In this document: positions 45,189 to 56,019 of the stretch, piece after piece
How the letters are laid out: the number at the start of each line of letters is the position of its first letter
Numbering within the stretch: the stretch's first letter is position 1
Assembly: GCA_020747015.1 (NCBI GenBank)
Contig: JAGTJM010000078.1
Coordinates: 1 to 64,000, forward strand
Direction: 5' to 3'
Length of the DNA stretch: 64,000 bases
DNA from: Pyrenochaeta sp. MPI-SDFR-AT-0127
Lineage: Eukaryota; Ascomycota; Dothideomycetes; Pleosporales; Cucurbitariaceae
Made by a program: the position numbers and the translations under genes
The notes under the pieces: generated by a model
The model's input: the letters and a program-made list of their open reading frames with translations, nothing else
The model's database searches: none
What the model was told of the DNA's origin: nothing

Positions 45189-46778
45189 TTAGCCAAGTTT
45201 ACATTCCCAGCTATTTTCATTCTTTACGTCTCCCGTCCCCTTGTAAACATTGCGGCGAGGCCAACGACAATGCCTTCTCTTGAAGTCCACACCACTTTCG
45301 ATCGTGCCATTGATGTATGCAGTGCCAAGAATCGAGTCGGGGGGGATTCCTTGCTCGACCCACCTTACAGTGGCCATCAAGACATTCTCTTCCGGCCTTA
45401 GGCTTGCTGTGTTACGGCGCTGGTTTCCAATGAAGGACGCCCCAGGGCCGCCACCACAATGCGCCATGCCTGAGATTCGGAAAAAGCGATAGAAGTCGTC
45501 AAGCTTCTTTGGTTCAAGTCCCATTGTTTTAGACACATGCTCATAATACCGCGGCGAATTGTCGCTGGTGATAATTCCGTCAGCAAGGCCATGGTAGTGG
45601 AGCAATTTGCCGCCTCTCTTTTTGAACGCTGATAGATCGCCATCCCATGTTTCAATGTTAAACAGGTTCAAGCGTGCCGAGGTCTCGTAGTCCTTAGGAG
45701 TGAGACTGAGTGGATCCCATTGAGAATCATTGAAAATAGCATATCTCCACCAGTCTGCCGCGCCAAAGGGTTGCCCATTTAACATCGCAAATGGTGCTTC
45801 CGTCGCTTCAGCGCCCGGCTGTAGGCGTGGATATACAAGGTTTCCAGCAGTGTCGAAGATGGGAGAGAAGACCTTGCGAACCGTCTCTACCTGGGCGGGC
45901 GTTAGGCAAGATGAATTCTGTCCGGAACCACAAACAAGGCCAGACGGGTCGTAGTTGCATAAGTCTGGCGATTCGAGTATTCCATCCTTGGCGCCATCGA
46001 GTCCATCACATTGTTTCAAAACATCTTGATGAACAACGGGCCACAAGTTCAAAGGGACAAAAGTAGCGGCTGACGGAGGTCCAGTAAGAGGGTAAAAACT
46101 GCAGCTCCATGACGTAAGATTGTTGAAAGCAAATGCAGGCGCACCGGCCACAACTCCGTCAAAGTCTTCAGGAAAGGCTTGGACAGACTTGAAACCTTGC
46201 CTTCCTCCAGTAGAGCAACCGAGGTAGTAGCTCTTTTTGTGTTTCTTTCCATAGAACGTCTGGCTGATCTTCTTGCCCGCAACAACACCCGTGTGTAAAG
46301 CTCTGTAGGCAAAATCTTCGACAACCGCACGGTTGCTGAACGACTGCCCAGTCATCCCATCATGGCCGTTATTGGTGCCTACAGCTGCGAATCCTAAAGA
46401 TGTAGCATACTCGATGTCTTCGTACTGAATACATCCTCCGAGGCCTCCATTTCCCACACTTAAAAAGCGCCCAGTCCAGTTCCGGGGCAGCCACGCCTCC
46501 ATTCGGAGGCCTGAACTGGCTGAGGTCGTGATATTCAGCCCTATGCGGCAGATATCGGCTGAAACGGCCTGTGAAGTACGAGTACAGGTAGGATCATTTC
46601 CAGGGAATTGTAGCGTTGTACCAGCAGTAACGTAGTTGGCGAAGGAGATACTGGAATTTGGAATACGCAGTTTACCTGCTACTGAACTGCATTGCTTCGA
46701 GAAATCGTCGGATCCGGGTTTCAGAGTGTTTCCAAGAGCAATCAGATTTGAAAACACTCCAAGAGTAAAGAGAATCAT
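45189..46778 (-). CDS. Tannase / feruloyl esterase family secreted esterase
   Basis: A single exon encodes 529 residues. Residues 1-18 (MILFTLGVFSNLIALGNT) form a signal peptide. Tannase-family landmarks are WTGRFLSVGNGGLGGCIQY, VGTNNGHDG, the nucleophile motif YLGCSTGGRQG, DFDGVVAGAPAF, CDGLDGAKDGILESPDLC, the acid LHYHGLADGIIT and the histidine ISGMAHCGGG. The Cys next to the nucleophile and the Cys next to the catalytic His match the CS-D-HC arrangement with a disulfide between neighbours. Members cleave ferulate, p-coumarate or gallate esters from plant cell walls and polyphenols. Several Asn-X-Ser/Thr sites fit secretion. It lies beside a sugar transporter and a rhamnosidase. Confidence 0.92.
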   Translation of the reverse strand: MILFTLGVFSNLIALGNTLKPGSDDFSKQCSSVAGKLRIPNSSISFANYVTAGTTLQFPGNDPTCTRTSQAVSADICRIGLNITTSASSGLRMEAWLPRNWTGRFLSVGNGGLGGCIQYEDIEYATSLGFAAVGTNNGHDGMTGQSFSNRAVVEDFAYRALHTGVVAGKKISQTFYGKKHKKSYYLGCSTGGRQGFKSVQAFPEDFDGVVAGAPAFAFNNLTSWSCSFYPLTGPPSAATFVPLNLWPVVHQDVLKQCDGLDGAKDGILESPDLCNYDPSGLVCGSGQNSSCLTPAQVETVRKVFSPIFDTAGNLVYPRLQPGAEATEAPFAMLNGQPFGAADWWRYAIFNDSQWDPLSLTPKDYETSARLNLFNIETWDGDLSAFKKRGGKLLHYHGLADGIITSDNSPRYYEHVSKTMGLEPKKLDDFYRFFRISGMAHCGGGPGASFIGNQRRNTASLRPEENVLMATVRWVEQGIPPDSILGTAYINGTIESGVDFKRRHCRWPRRNVYKGTGDVKNENSWECKLG

Positions 46779-47836
46779 GGTTTCAGCAATGCCAGGACGG
46801 CAATAATGAACAATAAGAGTGGTGGGTGCTTAATGTATCCCTCTTATTGAAGCTATATGTCCGTGAAATGCGACTCTACTTATACCTATGATGCATTGAT
46901 CCATTCTTTGAGGGAAATTAGCATGGCATCTGTGCGAAGCTGGACATGGCACGAGTAGCTCCAAGCCTAGACCCTGCCATAGTTTTCTTCAGATCTGCCG
47001 GGTTCATGTGATATTGCTTCCGCCGAAGTTCAACCGGGTAAACACCAAGGAAACACGGTGCCTTTTGGGGTCTGTTCCCGACGATAGTGAATTGGTGTCG
47101 TCCGATCCAAAGTTCAGTCTCGGCCCAGGTTGATTAGCCAGAAGTGAACTTGAATTTAAGCTCTCGCAATTCCGTGCATGAAACCTGGGGTTCGGGCCGA
47201 AAAGCGCCATACCTGTCAGCGACCTGCATATGATTAGCATTAGCGCCACTGCGACTCCGGGATAAACTAGAATAAGCCGTGCCGAAGTTTTCCCGAACCA
47301 CAGAGAATCAGTTGTTGACGCCATCTACTTCCCCCGCATGATGCAATCCGTGAGCTCGTCCCCTTTCGCAGCACGATCAGACACTATTCCATGATTAGGC
47401 CCGTTTTCTTAATGCCTCTGGAAGAACATATAGCCAGGATCACTCATTCCGCATGAAATTGAAATGTCATTTGGCCCCAAAAACCACTATTTCATCCCGT
47501 ATCAGATATCTCGACAGGTTTGTCTGCGCTACGGCCTGATCGCACAAACTCATTAGTGCACTGGCCGGGAAACCAATGCTATACCGAGCATTAAACTTGT
47601 TGCAATGTACCAGCTAAGTGGACCAAAAACATATGCACTGGGCTTAAGCGTCATTCTACTGTCTTGATTGCACTGCCTGCAAAAAGCTCCCAAGACATCT
47701 TCCGTAGCAAATTCATCGTACCCACTCATACTTGATTTCAGAATGGTAGCTAAAGCAAATATCATATGTCCCTCTCAACAGCTGTGAAGTGATTGACTGA
47801 CAGCTTCACTTCTCAATTGCCTTTACAATAAAGATA
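46779..47836. other. Intergenic between esterase and transporter
   Basis: Contains the esterase promoter and the transporter 3' flank. Minus-strand frames 47004-47324 and 47553-47765 have ATG starts and hydrophobic segments but no recognisable family. Confidence 0.4.
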
Positions 47837-49483
47837 TCACAAACGTTCACGAGTCTCAGCCATCGGCCCTTTCTCTAGTCCATCTTCAGTGCCTTTAGTA
47901 ACATCAAAAGCTTCGCTTGGCCCATCGAAAATGATAGCAATTTCTTCCAGCGAGGGCCCTTTGGTCTCCGGATACAGCCACCACACGACAACGAATTCGA
48001 CAACAACCCATGCGATGAATATGGTATAGAAGTGCCATGCCATATTCTCTAGGCCGACTGGAATGGCAAATGTAGATAATGCAATGAAGCCCAGGGTCCA
48101 GAATTGGAAAACGGCCATACCTGGCAGCCTAAGATGGAATGGCAAAATTTCTGTAATGTAAAGACCCAAATTTCCGTTTAAGCCAAGATTGTAAGCTGGC
48201 GAAAAGAGGTAGAGGAAAACGACTACAGCATATCCAGCAGCCTTGTTGGTCGGATTCTCTGCAAAAATTGCACTCCCGGTAGTAATGGCGATGAGGCAGA
48301 TGAAGACACACACCAGGGAGCACAAGAACAACTTGCGTCGACCGACTTTGGCAGGAAGCGTAGCAAAATATAATGCTGAGAACCAAGACAGCATTTGAGA
48401 GGTTGCGTTGATCAGGGTTTGTTGAAGACTTGTTGTCAGCCCGACCGATGTGAGAATGGGCGATAGATAGTAGGATATGAAGGCGTTTCCAGACATTTGA
48501 CTGATACAAGCGCACCAAACTAGAATGAAAAACCGAAGGCGATTGCCGCGTGTACGCATGAAGTTCAGATAGTTGTTGAGAATGCTGCCTTTATTGCCAC
48601 TTCTCTCGGCTGCCAAGGTGCTCCGAATTTCGACAAACTCCCACTGTACCAGAGCATCGTTCTGGTCGCCCTCAGCATGGTATTTGGCCAACATCTGAAG
48701 TGCTTCATCATCTCGACCTCGAGAAATCAGCCACCGAGGGCTTTCTGGGACGAAAAAGATGCCACACAGCTGAATGAGAGATGGCAAAGCCTGAAGAGCA
48801 GAAGGGATGCGCCAGGAGGCGGAGCTATTGATCCGGAAGGATCCAAAGGTAGTCCAAGCCGCGATAATTGAACCAAGAGCATATGAGGTCTGAAACAGCG
48901 CAGTGGCAGTCGTGCGTTGCTTGGGGTGTGCAATCTCGGCGATAAGCGGTGCTCCAGACGCATTGATCAAGACGCTACCAGCACCAATAATGCCGCGAGA
49001 GACGACAAACATAGGCAGGTTTTGGGCACCTCCTTGAAGAGCAGCGCCTAGACAACACACAAGGGCTCCAGTAACAATGCCCGCCCGACGGCCGAAACGG
49101 TCGCTGATCGTTGATATGAATGGCACGGCGAGGAGGCCGCCAATAGGGTATGCACCGTTGAACAGCCCCAATGTGGCGCCTCGTGGTTCTCCAAAATAAC
49201 TGCGCCAACCTTCAACGGCCTGGAGGCCATTCATCATGGAACCGTCAAAACTGAAAGAATTTGTTAGCCGCCATGATAATGACATGCAGTCGCAAGATGT
49301 TCAGCGCGAGGTGAGTACGTACCCGAGCGTGAAGATGGACAAGAGCGGAAAAAACAAAAGGAAGTTTAGAGTGCGCAAGTTCTTGTGTTTCAACCATTTT
49401 GAAGTATCAATTGTTCCCTCTGGCATAGCCAGCGTGGCAGCCTCCCGTACCGCCGCGGTGTCTTTGACTGTATTAGCCTTCAT
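47837..49483 (-). CDS. MFS sugar transporter
   Basis: Exons 49483-49323 and 49250-47837 (intron of 72 bases, phase 2) encode 524 residues. Splicing restores helix 1 as SIFTLG joined to FDGSMMNGLQAVEGW. Sugar-porter signatures are ISDRFGRRAG, PESPRWLISRGRDDEAL, KVGRRKLF and the final PETKGPSLEEI. Twelve transmembrane helices are expected, with a cytoplasmic N-terminus of about 35 residues. The lactose/hexose-type fungal branch includes transporters for di- and oligosaccharides; the substrate is not known. Placement between a feruloyl esterase and a GH78 rhamnosidase suggests uptake of a plant-derived sugar or glycoside. Confidence 0.92.
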
Positions 49484-49834
49484 CGTGAGGACGAAAGGTT
49501 GAGGATAGGTAGCAACAAAATGATGAAGCCGAATTATGAGGATCAAAAGAATTCTTGATGTCCGTGGTTAATGAGGGTTGCAAAGGATTTTTGTAATTGT
49601 CTTGCATATCCAAGTGCTGCTCGATCTACCGGGACGCAAGGAGCACATGGCTTGTGATTGCCATGCAACCTCCTCAAATTTCGCGTTCAAATGCCCCGAC
49701 CCCAGATGATCCAAGGTTTTGCTGAGAGTCAGAAGCTGGCCCAGGCACTGTCACTAGTGACCCCCAAAAAGTTGGTCCTGGGGAGGCTAGGAGCTTGGCT
49801 CTCATGTGAAGCGACTCCAAGACACCAAAAACGG

Positions 49835-49865
49835 CTGGGAGAGAGGCGCCATCCTCTCTCCCCAG
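49835..49865. repeat. GC-rich hairpin
   Basis: CTGGGAGAGAGG and CCTCTCTCCCCAG face each other across six bases, forming a 12-pair stem with one extra C. It is 350 bases upstream of the transporter ATG; no function is evident. Confidence 0.5.
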
Positions 49866-49902
49866 GATTCTTGGGTTGTGGCGTTACGTCCCGAAGATGA
49901 CC

Positions 49903-49915
49903 CGGAGATTTACCG
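49903..49915. promoter_or_regulatory. CGG-N7-CCG inverted half-sites
   Basis: CGG and CCG triplets spaced by seven bases form the type of site bound by fungal Zn2Cys6 dimers. It lies about 420 bases upstream of the transporter start. Such short motifs also occur by chance. Confidence 0.25.
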
Positions 49916-50534
49916 GAGTGTCGCCAGACCCAGCTCACGTGATGAACATCCGATCAAGCTTTGGGATTGCGGAGTTGCGGAGTGGCTGTGGTAGCTGGCC
50001 GTTCGGGTCATGACGGTGCCAATATGTGGGGTCCCCGCGGAGGAGATACGCAGACGATATGCAGTTCTTCGACATTCGCACTTCAGGGCATCTATTTCAA
50101 ATGCCATGCGCAGCCATGAGAAATGCAGTTGAATCGCTGAGATGCATTGGAGGATGGTAAGCCCAAAGACTAGTACCATAGTAAGCCCTGACTGCCAATG
50201 ATTATGTTGAAGTATGGTCAACAGTTTCTTGTACCACACAAGGCGCATACATGATGCTCACTTCTTGTGTCGCCGTGATTTGACCCGATCACCGAGACCT
50301 TGGATAGGTTTTCGGAAACGGAATTGGAACGGAAAGATGCCATGGGCAGGAATTACGTCCAGAAGTCAACTACTAGGCTGGCGCATCAGCAATGCAATGT
50401 TCCCGCTAGTCACAAGTGACACACCAGCTGTGCGCGAATGATAAAGAGTATAATGTATTGAAGAGGCCGGCGACGAACAGTGCTGTATGAGCAAGTATCT
50501 CTGTGTACAATCTGACTACCTGAGGTCTCAATTA

Positions 50535-53078
50535 TTATCGAGAGCCAGCAATTCTGATGGTAAATTCTATAGTTCCAGGCAGATAGCTCGTTTGGCTGTG
50601 TCCTTCCGACAGACTGACATAAACAGGGACCTTACCATATTTTTCGGCGTCACTGACCACCAGGGATAAAGAAATCTTGACTGTGGCGTTCAAATTATCC
50701 CTAGCCCACTGCACCCTAGCAGTTCTGGGACCAAGAAGACCCCCAATAGGAACTTTGGCATCAAATTGTTGGAAGAGACTCACCCGCGGTCGGAAGGAGA
50801 TTGCTTGCCAACCAGGAGTTGCTGGCTTGATACCTGCAACCTCGGTAACGAACTCGTAAAGTGGAAGACTTCCCCATGCATGACAATCTGAACGTTGTGA
50901 TACATCGTCCTCTACCCATGTCGTAAGATTTTGCGCTAGTTGCGAACGCCACGGACCCCAGAATCGGCTGAAATGAGTGTCGTAGTCCTTTCCGCCCACC
51001 GATGACAAAGCTCGTAGACTGTAGAACGACATCGCCGTAGACACAGGCGTGAAGGCCCGATTCTTCACGCTTGATAAGCTGTTCGCATTGACATGCTCTG
51101 GAAGCGGCGATGCCTCCGCTATTGGTATTGCGAATGTGAGCGATTTTGTGAGGAGAGCAGAGCCTGATTCAGGGGCGACAGCGCCACAAAGGACTGCCCA
51201 GACCTGACAGTGCTGGCTATAGTCCGTTGGCTCAGCTTGTCGAGCTAGGCCATCCGTGAAAAATTCACCGTCGAAACAATGTTCTAAGATCGCTTCCACG
51301 ACTGAGTCGGCGCGACTGACATACTCCGCGACCAAAGTCTCATTGCCGAGGGCAGCCAAAAGGACAGCTACACGTTTCAACGTATAGGCATAAAGACAAT
51401 TAGTGAAAGTCTGGAAACCTGATCTGCGCGCGGCAGGTGGAATTCCAAAAGGCTTCCATGCATCAGTCCAGTCGACGAAATCCCATTGATCCTGCGCCTC
51501 CACACCACGAACGAGGCCGGTGCTTATATCGATACGACGACGGAAGGTATCCAGGACCGCATGACCCACCGATAAGAAATTTTTGACAAAGTCGGCATCC
51601 CCGAAATACTCATAATGATCTGTGAGCATGCAAACCCAAAAAAGCGAGAAATTGGGTATGATTTGAAGGTGATGCGACGGTGCCCGGCTCGCAGTGAGGC
51701 CAATGACTGGCTGGAAAGAATTGTGTAGTTGGATGATGGCCTGCCTGGCAAGACGATCATCCCCAGAAACGCAGTATGTAAAGAGCGCTGAGCTACGCGT
51801 ATCCATTGCATACTGTAATTGCTCATAGAAAGGACAGTCTTCATAGCAGTCGTGCATGCAGTTTTCAAGCGTCCGCAGGCTGACAGTCCACAAGTCCTGC
51901 ACCCATGCCTCATTTTGAGGCACAGTGATGTCCGCAGACACTTGTAGGGGATAGTTTGTCTTCGTAATTTCAACACCCAGGAAGATCAAATCCGACGTCT
52001 CCGCCACTTCGATGTCTAATGCCAGGAAACGGAATGTTCGAAAGTGAAATGGTGCGAAGGTTTCTTCGTGCTCTTCTGCCTCGCGATATCGCATGGCTGA
52101 TGAAGGGGTGAGCGGACCACCAAAAGTGTAGCGGTCGGAAGGGCCGATCAGGCTTTTAGAAGAATCGCATCGATTTCCCTTCACCCTCAAATATGGCAGA
52201 TTGACAGGTTCATCTTCAAAGCACTCAGAATAAGTGACGCGCAGGTTGCTTCCACCTGTCTTTGGCCTTAGGAATCTGAAGTCAATGTAACCAGTCGTAT
52301 AGTCAGATTCGATTTCAATGTGATGTGTGGTTCCAGCAGGAAGCAATATGCCTTCATTCAAGCCCTGTCCCGTTCTTCCAAGTATTCCAGTATGCCAAAC
52401 GTCGGGAGGTACCGTACTACTTGTCTTGTGAATCACGTTCAGATATGTACGCTCCAGCTTCGGGTATGGTATTAACCTAGGTGACAGCCTCCAAGGAGTC
52501 GCAAGCCCAAACGACGTAAGAAACCTACAAGCCACGGCGCGCACCCACGTGGGCTCTTTGCGGCTCTGTTGGTCACTGTCTTCGAATACATGCAGAAAGT
52601 CGTCATGCTTTGAATCGTTGGGCAGGCGAGTGGACGAATCGATAGATGTTTCCCAGGAATCATCTGTTTGTAAAGCAACCTCCTGTGCCTCATGGTCGTC
52701 TGAAGGCATACATTGGAGGAATAGACCAGCTGCGTGTGTTCTCGGAAAGCTTGGTGCAAAGCGAGTTGCATAATAGAATCGAAGCACTCTAATGCTGATT
52801 ATATTCTTTCCTTGCTGCAAGTATGGTTGAATATCAAGCTCGTCAAAGAACCACAACTGCTGATCACCTTTGACGGGGCCTGCGTGGATGAATCGGCTAT
52901 TTAGGTACAACTTAAATCGCGTATCGGCTGATAATCGAATTCTTAGAGGGACTCGGGGTACTTGGGTGATGAAAAATTCCTTCCTAAAGTCGACAAACCC
53001 ACCAGCTGAGGATGATGTGGGCGACTCCGACCAGTCTGGATGCCAGATCCATTTTGTGTCGAAAGAGAGTGCACTCAT
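50535..53078 (-). CDS. GH78-type alpha-L-rhamnosidase, probably intracellular
   Basis: A single exon encodes 847 residues. The N-terminal third (TKWIWHPDW, FRKEFFI, LYLNSRFIHAGPVKGD) forms the beta-sandwich modules; the catalytic (alpha/alpha)6 barrel follows with NCMHDCYEDCPFYEQLQYAM, the GH78 acidic signature, then VDWTDAW and HAWGSLPLYEF, and a C-terminal beta module (ISFRPRV). No signal peptide precedes MSALSFDTKW, so the enzyme should be cytosolic and act on imported rhamnosides. GH78 enzymes remove terminal L-rhamnose from flavonoid glycosides and pectin fragments. The neighbouring transporter and secreted esterase fit that job. Confidence 0.9.
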   Translation of the reverse strand: MSALSFDTKWIWHPDWSESPTSSSAGGFVDFRKEFFITQVPRVPLRIRLSADTRFKLYLNSRFIHAGPVKGDQQLWFFDELDIQPYLQQGKNIISIRVLRFYYATRFAPSFPRTHAAGLFLQCMPSDDHEAQEVALQTDDSWETSIDSSTRLPNDSKHDDFLHVFEDSDQQSRKEPTWVRAVACRFLTSFGLATPWRLSPRLIPYPKLERTYLNVIHKTSSTVPPDVWHTGILGRTGQGLNEGILLPAGTTHHIEIESDYTTGYIDFRFLRPKTGGSNLRVTYSECFEDEPVNLPYLRVKGNRCDSSKSLIGPSDRYTFGGPLTPSSAMRYREAEEHEETFAPFHFRTFRFLALDIEVAETSDLIFLGVEITKTNYPLQVSADITVPQNEAWVQDLWTVSLRTLENCMHDCYEDCPFYEQLQYAMDTRSSALFTYCVSGDDRLARQAIIQLHNSFQPVIGLTASRAPSHHLQIIPNFSLFWVCMLTDHYEYFGDADFVKNFLSVGHAVLDTFRRRIDISTGLVRGVEAQDQWDFVDWTDAWKPFGIPPAARRSGFQTFTNCLYAYTLKRVAVLLAALGNETLVAEYVSRADSVVEAILEHCFDGEFFTDGLARQAEPTDYSQHCQVWAVLCGAVAPESGSALLTKSLTFAIPIAEASPLPEHVNANSLSSVKNRAFTPVSTAMSFYSLRALSSVGGKDYDTHFSRFWGPWRSQLAQNLTTWVEDDVSQRSDCHAWGSLPLYEFVTEVAGIKPATPGWQAISFRPRVSLFQQFDAKVPIGGLLGPRTARVQWARDNLNATVKISLSLVVSDAEKYGKVPVYVSLSEGHSQTSYLPGTIEFTIRIAGSR

Positions 53079-54534
53079 GCTTCAAAATATGGGTAGAGGA
53101 TTTTAGTATAATAGCGAATAGAATTGGCTGGTGAATGAGATGTTCTAGAGGAGAAGCATTCTTTACAATGCGAGGCATCTGAGCTACTAGCGCACGTCCG
53201 ACCTAGGTGTGACGCCGACTCGGGGTCGTTTCTCCCGGTAAGATGCACCCCACAATCAACCCAATTGGCGCCCGGCATATGTTCGGGACAACAAAGATTC
53301 GGCATTTAAACTCACGAAGACAGTTGAAGGTAGGGTGCACTACGTTCCTTCCGGGTAGAGGGTCGTGCGGCGCCTCCAATCTGTTTTTCATTCCAGATGT
53401 ATTCTAGAATTTCTGATTACATAATAGGTGAACGATGTAACGGCGACTACATGAACAGCTATATCATAAGGATACAACGCCTAGTCTTCATATCGTGAAT
53501 TTAAATATGTAATATTTTGCTTGCGTCAAATATAGGAGTAGCCCTATTGAACGTAGGTACATTGGAGTAAATTCATACTTGAAACCACGTTCACGTGTTT
53601 TCTGGTCGCATTGGTGGCAAAGCGCACAGTATGGCAATAGGTTATGCCTCAGGGCTCGATTTCCTAGCTGTAGAGACATAATTCACGGCATTCAGGACCA
53701 AGACTCCGTAGAATCAAGCAGTTTAGTCACTCAAAGGAATAAGAGCATGCCAATGCATTGACTAGAGGATGCTGCCGCCGAAAAGAGAGCCATGTACGAT
53801 AAAACTTTGGTATTTAGAGGAAATTTTCAATCACACTAGATCGCAAGAATCTTCATTGTGATGCAGTGATCTGAGGTGCCGTTGCTTGGCTAATATACCT
53901 ATGACCTCGGTCGGGTACTGCACTCGCACAAGGGCAGCATATTGCTCCGTCCAAGATACAAAAGGCGTCAAAGTACTAGCGCTCTCTGACATCACCCTTT
54001 CATGGATCGTGCTCATCTAGAACGTTTTTCGTGATTTATCAGCTATCTAGTTCGTCAGTTGGCGCTACAGACTGAGACTGCTCATAATGTTACCTGTGCA
54101 CTCAACATTCTTGCTTGCCTTTATCTGATTTCGCGTAACCAGAGATCCGGATACTAACACAACTGAAACATCGACAATAAGGTGTATCCGCTGAAGAAAG
54201 GTGAACTCACCAACTGGTTTCCAGTTGTTCAACTCTCATAGTTAGTTCGTGTTTTACTCCTTCAATGTAACAATCAAATCGCGTTTTAATCCTAGGAGCA
54301 GAACCATGCGCCAAGGCTTCCTGCTTTTATTCATCAAAATATATCATCGCAAATTGCTAGACACGGTGGGAGATCCTGAAATAGGAGATGCGTGCAATTA
54401 GCCGCAACCAATTATTGGACATCTTCATTCCGTCTAATGATTATGTGTGCATTAATTTCCTAGGGACGTGAACTCATTAGGCATTATCCATTTTAATCCA
54501 CCCATATCAGAGCAGGTAAAAGGCGTAGAAACTC
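53079..54534. other. Intergenic, upstream of the rhamnosidase
   Basis: About 1.45 kb of AT-rich sequence without a supported gene. The near part carries a Gal4-spaced CGG/CCG element. Confidence 0.4.
53221..53237. promoter_or_regulatory. CGG-N11-CCG, Gal4-spaced site
   Basis: CGG at 53221-53223 and CCG at 53235-53237 are separated by 11 bases, the spacing used by Gal4-type Zn2Cys6 regulators. The site is about 145 bases upstream of the rhamnosidase ATG. Binding is inferred, not shown. Confidence 0.3.
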
Positions 54535-55295
54535 TTAAGACGGACCCTTCATGTGGCGCCAGCTATCCTTTATCTTTCGTGGGTGTCTCCAGATGAGAAT
54601 TGTGATTAGGATTCCTAGCAGTGGTATTCCAAGCCCAGTGCCTAGCGCAATGCGGTCGCTTCTGCTAAGTCCACCGCCCTCGGATCCCAGTATCTCCTTG
54701 GATGAAGCTGAAGAAGGCTCAGAAATGACTATCATACGGTTACTCAGCCATGAGTCTACAGATGAGCTATATTCAATTCTGCCACACCACTTTAGGGAAT
54801 CAGGAAGCGTGAAAAGGAAAAGGAAAAGAATGAAACGATCCACGTACCTGTCTTCTCGATAACTGCTGTGACTGTCGCAATCGGACGATCAGTCTCTACG
54901 GGGGTTGGCATCGTTGTACTTCTTTGTAGGACAATTGGAGTGGGGGGAGGTTCTGCTGTCCGAGTAAAACCTCGGTCGGTGCAATACACGCTGTACGCAT
55001 TGAGTGCCATTGTAACATCGACTTGACTATCGCATGCGCTCTTGACACAGAACGACAGCGATGACTCTGCCTGGCTTTGTAGATCGACTCGGCAGAAACA
55101 CGAATCAACATTATTTTGTTGACATCCAAGGACATCAACAGGATCTCCAGGAAGATTATTGTAGCACCATTTGCCACAATCTCGAAGACTCTTGTACTCT
55201 GGTATACCAGCAATGTACTGTGATCCATCACATTGACTGAGAACAATGTGAAATGCCCAGAGAAGTAGGCGAACATTGAGGGTCCAGTAGGTCAT
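54535..55295 (-). CDS. Small secreted CFEM-like protein with one transmembrane helix
   Basis: Exons 55295-54848 and 54707-54535 (intron of 140 bases, phase 1) encode 206 residues. The ATG at 55295 gives a clean signal peptide (MTYWTLNVRLLLWAFHIVLS); an upstream in-frame ATG at 55349 would add 18 residues. A Cys-rich ectodomain follows with DCGKWCYNN, LGCQQNNVDSCFCRV, SFCVKSACDS and VYCTDRGF, resembling CFEM spacing though not a perfect match. A Pro/Thr-rich stalk leads to a single helix (IALGTGLGIPLLGILITILI) and a short basic tail. The architecture suggests a plasma-membrane protein exposed to the cell wall. The acceptor at 54708 is my best choice by phase. Confidence 0.65.
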
Positions 55296-56019
55296 TTTAT
55301 CTCTTCGCAGGCGGCTAGAACACATGAGCAAAGCAAACATAGCCTGCATCGATGATTAAACATACCATTCATTGCACAATGGGTGTAGTGATGTGTTTAA
55401 GAAATGCCAAAAATTGTGGGGTTTCGTTCGGAAAGAAATGCGCATTGATGCGATTGTGCGAAGTCCCCGTTGTTGTTGTTAGGGAGGGGAAAACCTTGGC
55501 AACGTGATATTAGCTGAAATGCAGCTCAATCACAGTGGCTTGCAAAGCTTTCTAAAGCCACATATCAGTATAGTATATCGAAGCGAGAGGTCTAACCCTA
55601 TAATATCGAACCAGGAGATAGCGTTGCCAAGAATTTTCTAGAAAGGTCTGCTAGACTTTTCAGCCCTAAAACCTGAAACCTGTTCAAGCTAATAGACGAT
55701 GGCAGAGAATTTTGGTGAAATGCTAACCGGTGTGATTTCGGGTTTGAGGCTGCTCTCTATCAGACGGCTGGTGATCTCGTATTAATGTATAAGCATAGTC
55801 TCGATGATTGAAAAATTTCTGATAATTATATATCGTTTATGCTATTGATATGTCTGCAATGCTAGTCTTGATTTACGGTTATTATTTCCGCCGAAAATGT
55901 CCGCCGAAAAGATCATAGCAATGCTTAAGGCGCTTCAAAACTTCTAAGGACTGATATATCGCTCATTTGGCCAGAGCCTAATTGTGGTCCCGGGTTTCGG
56001 CTTGCATCTTGTGCAAAAT
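55296..56019. other. Intergenic, no supported gene
   Basis: AT-rich sequence between the CFEM-like start and the 3' end of the chitin-binding gene. Nothing further is recognised. Confidence 0.45.

Larger units (their letters stand above)
49484..50534. other. Intergenic, upstream of the transporter
   Basis: Promoter of the transporter and 3' flank of the rhamnosidase gene. It holds a GC-rich hairpin and a CGG/CCG element, listed separately; open frames on both strands are unsupported. Confidence 0.4.

Noticed and set aside
47004..47324. Minus-strand frame with a hydrophobic N-terminus (MASTTDSLWFGKTSARLI)
   Set aside because: Has an ATG and one hydrophobic stretch but no homology, no splice partners and an odd low-complexity tail; not enough to call a gene.
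49680..49700. tRNA B-box-like GTTCAAATGCC
   Set aside because: No matching A box or acceptor stem could be drawn around it. No tRNA or rRNA gene was supported elsewhere either.
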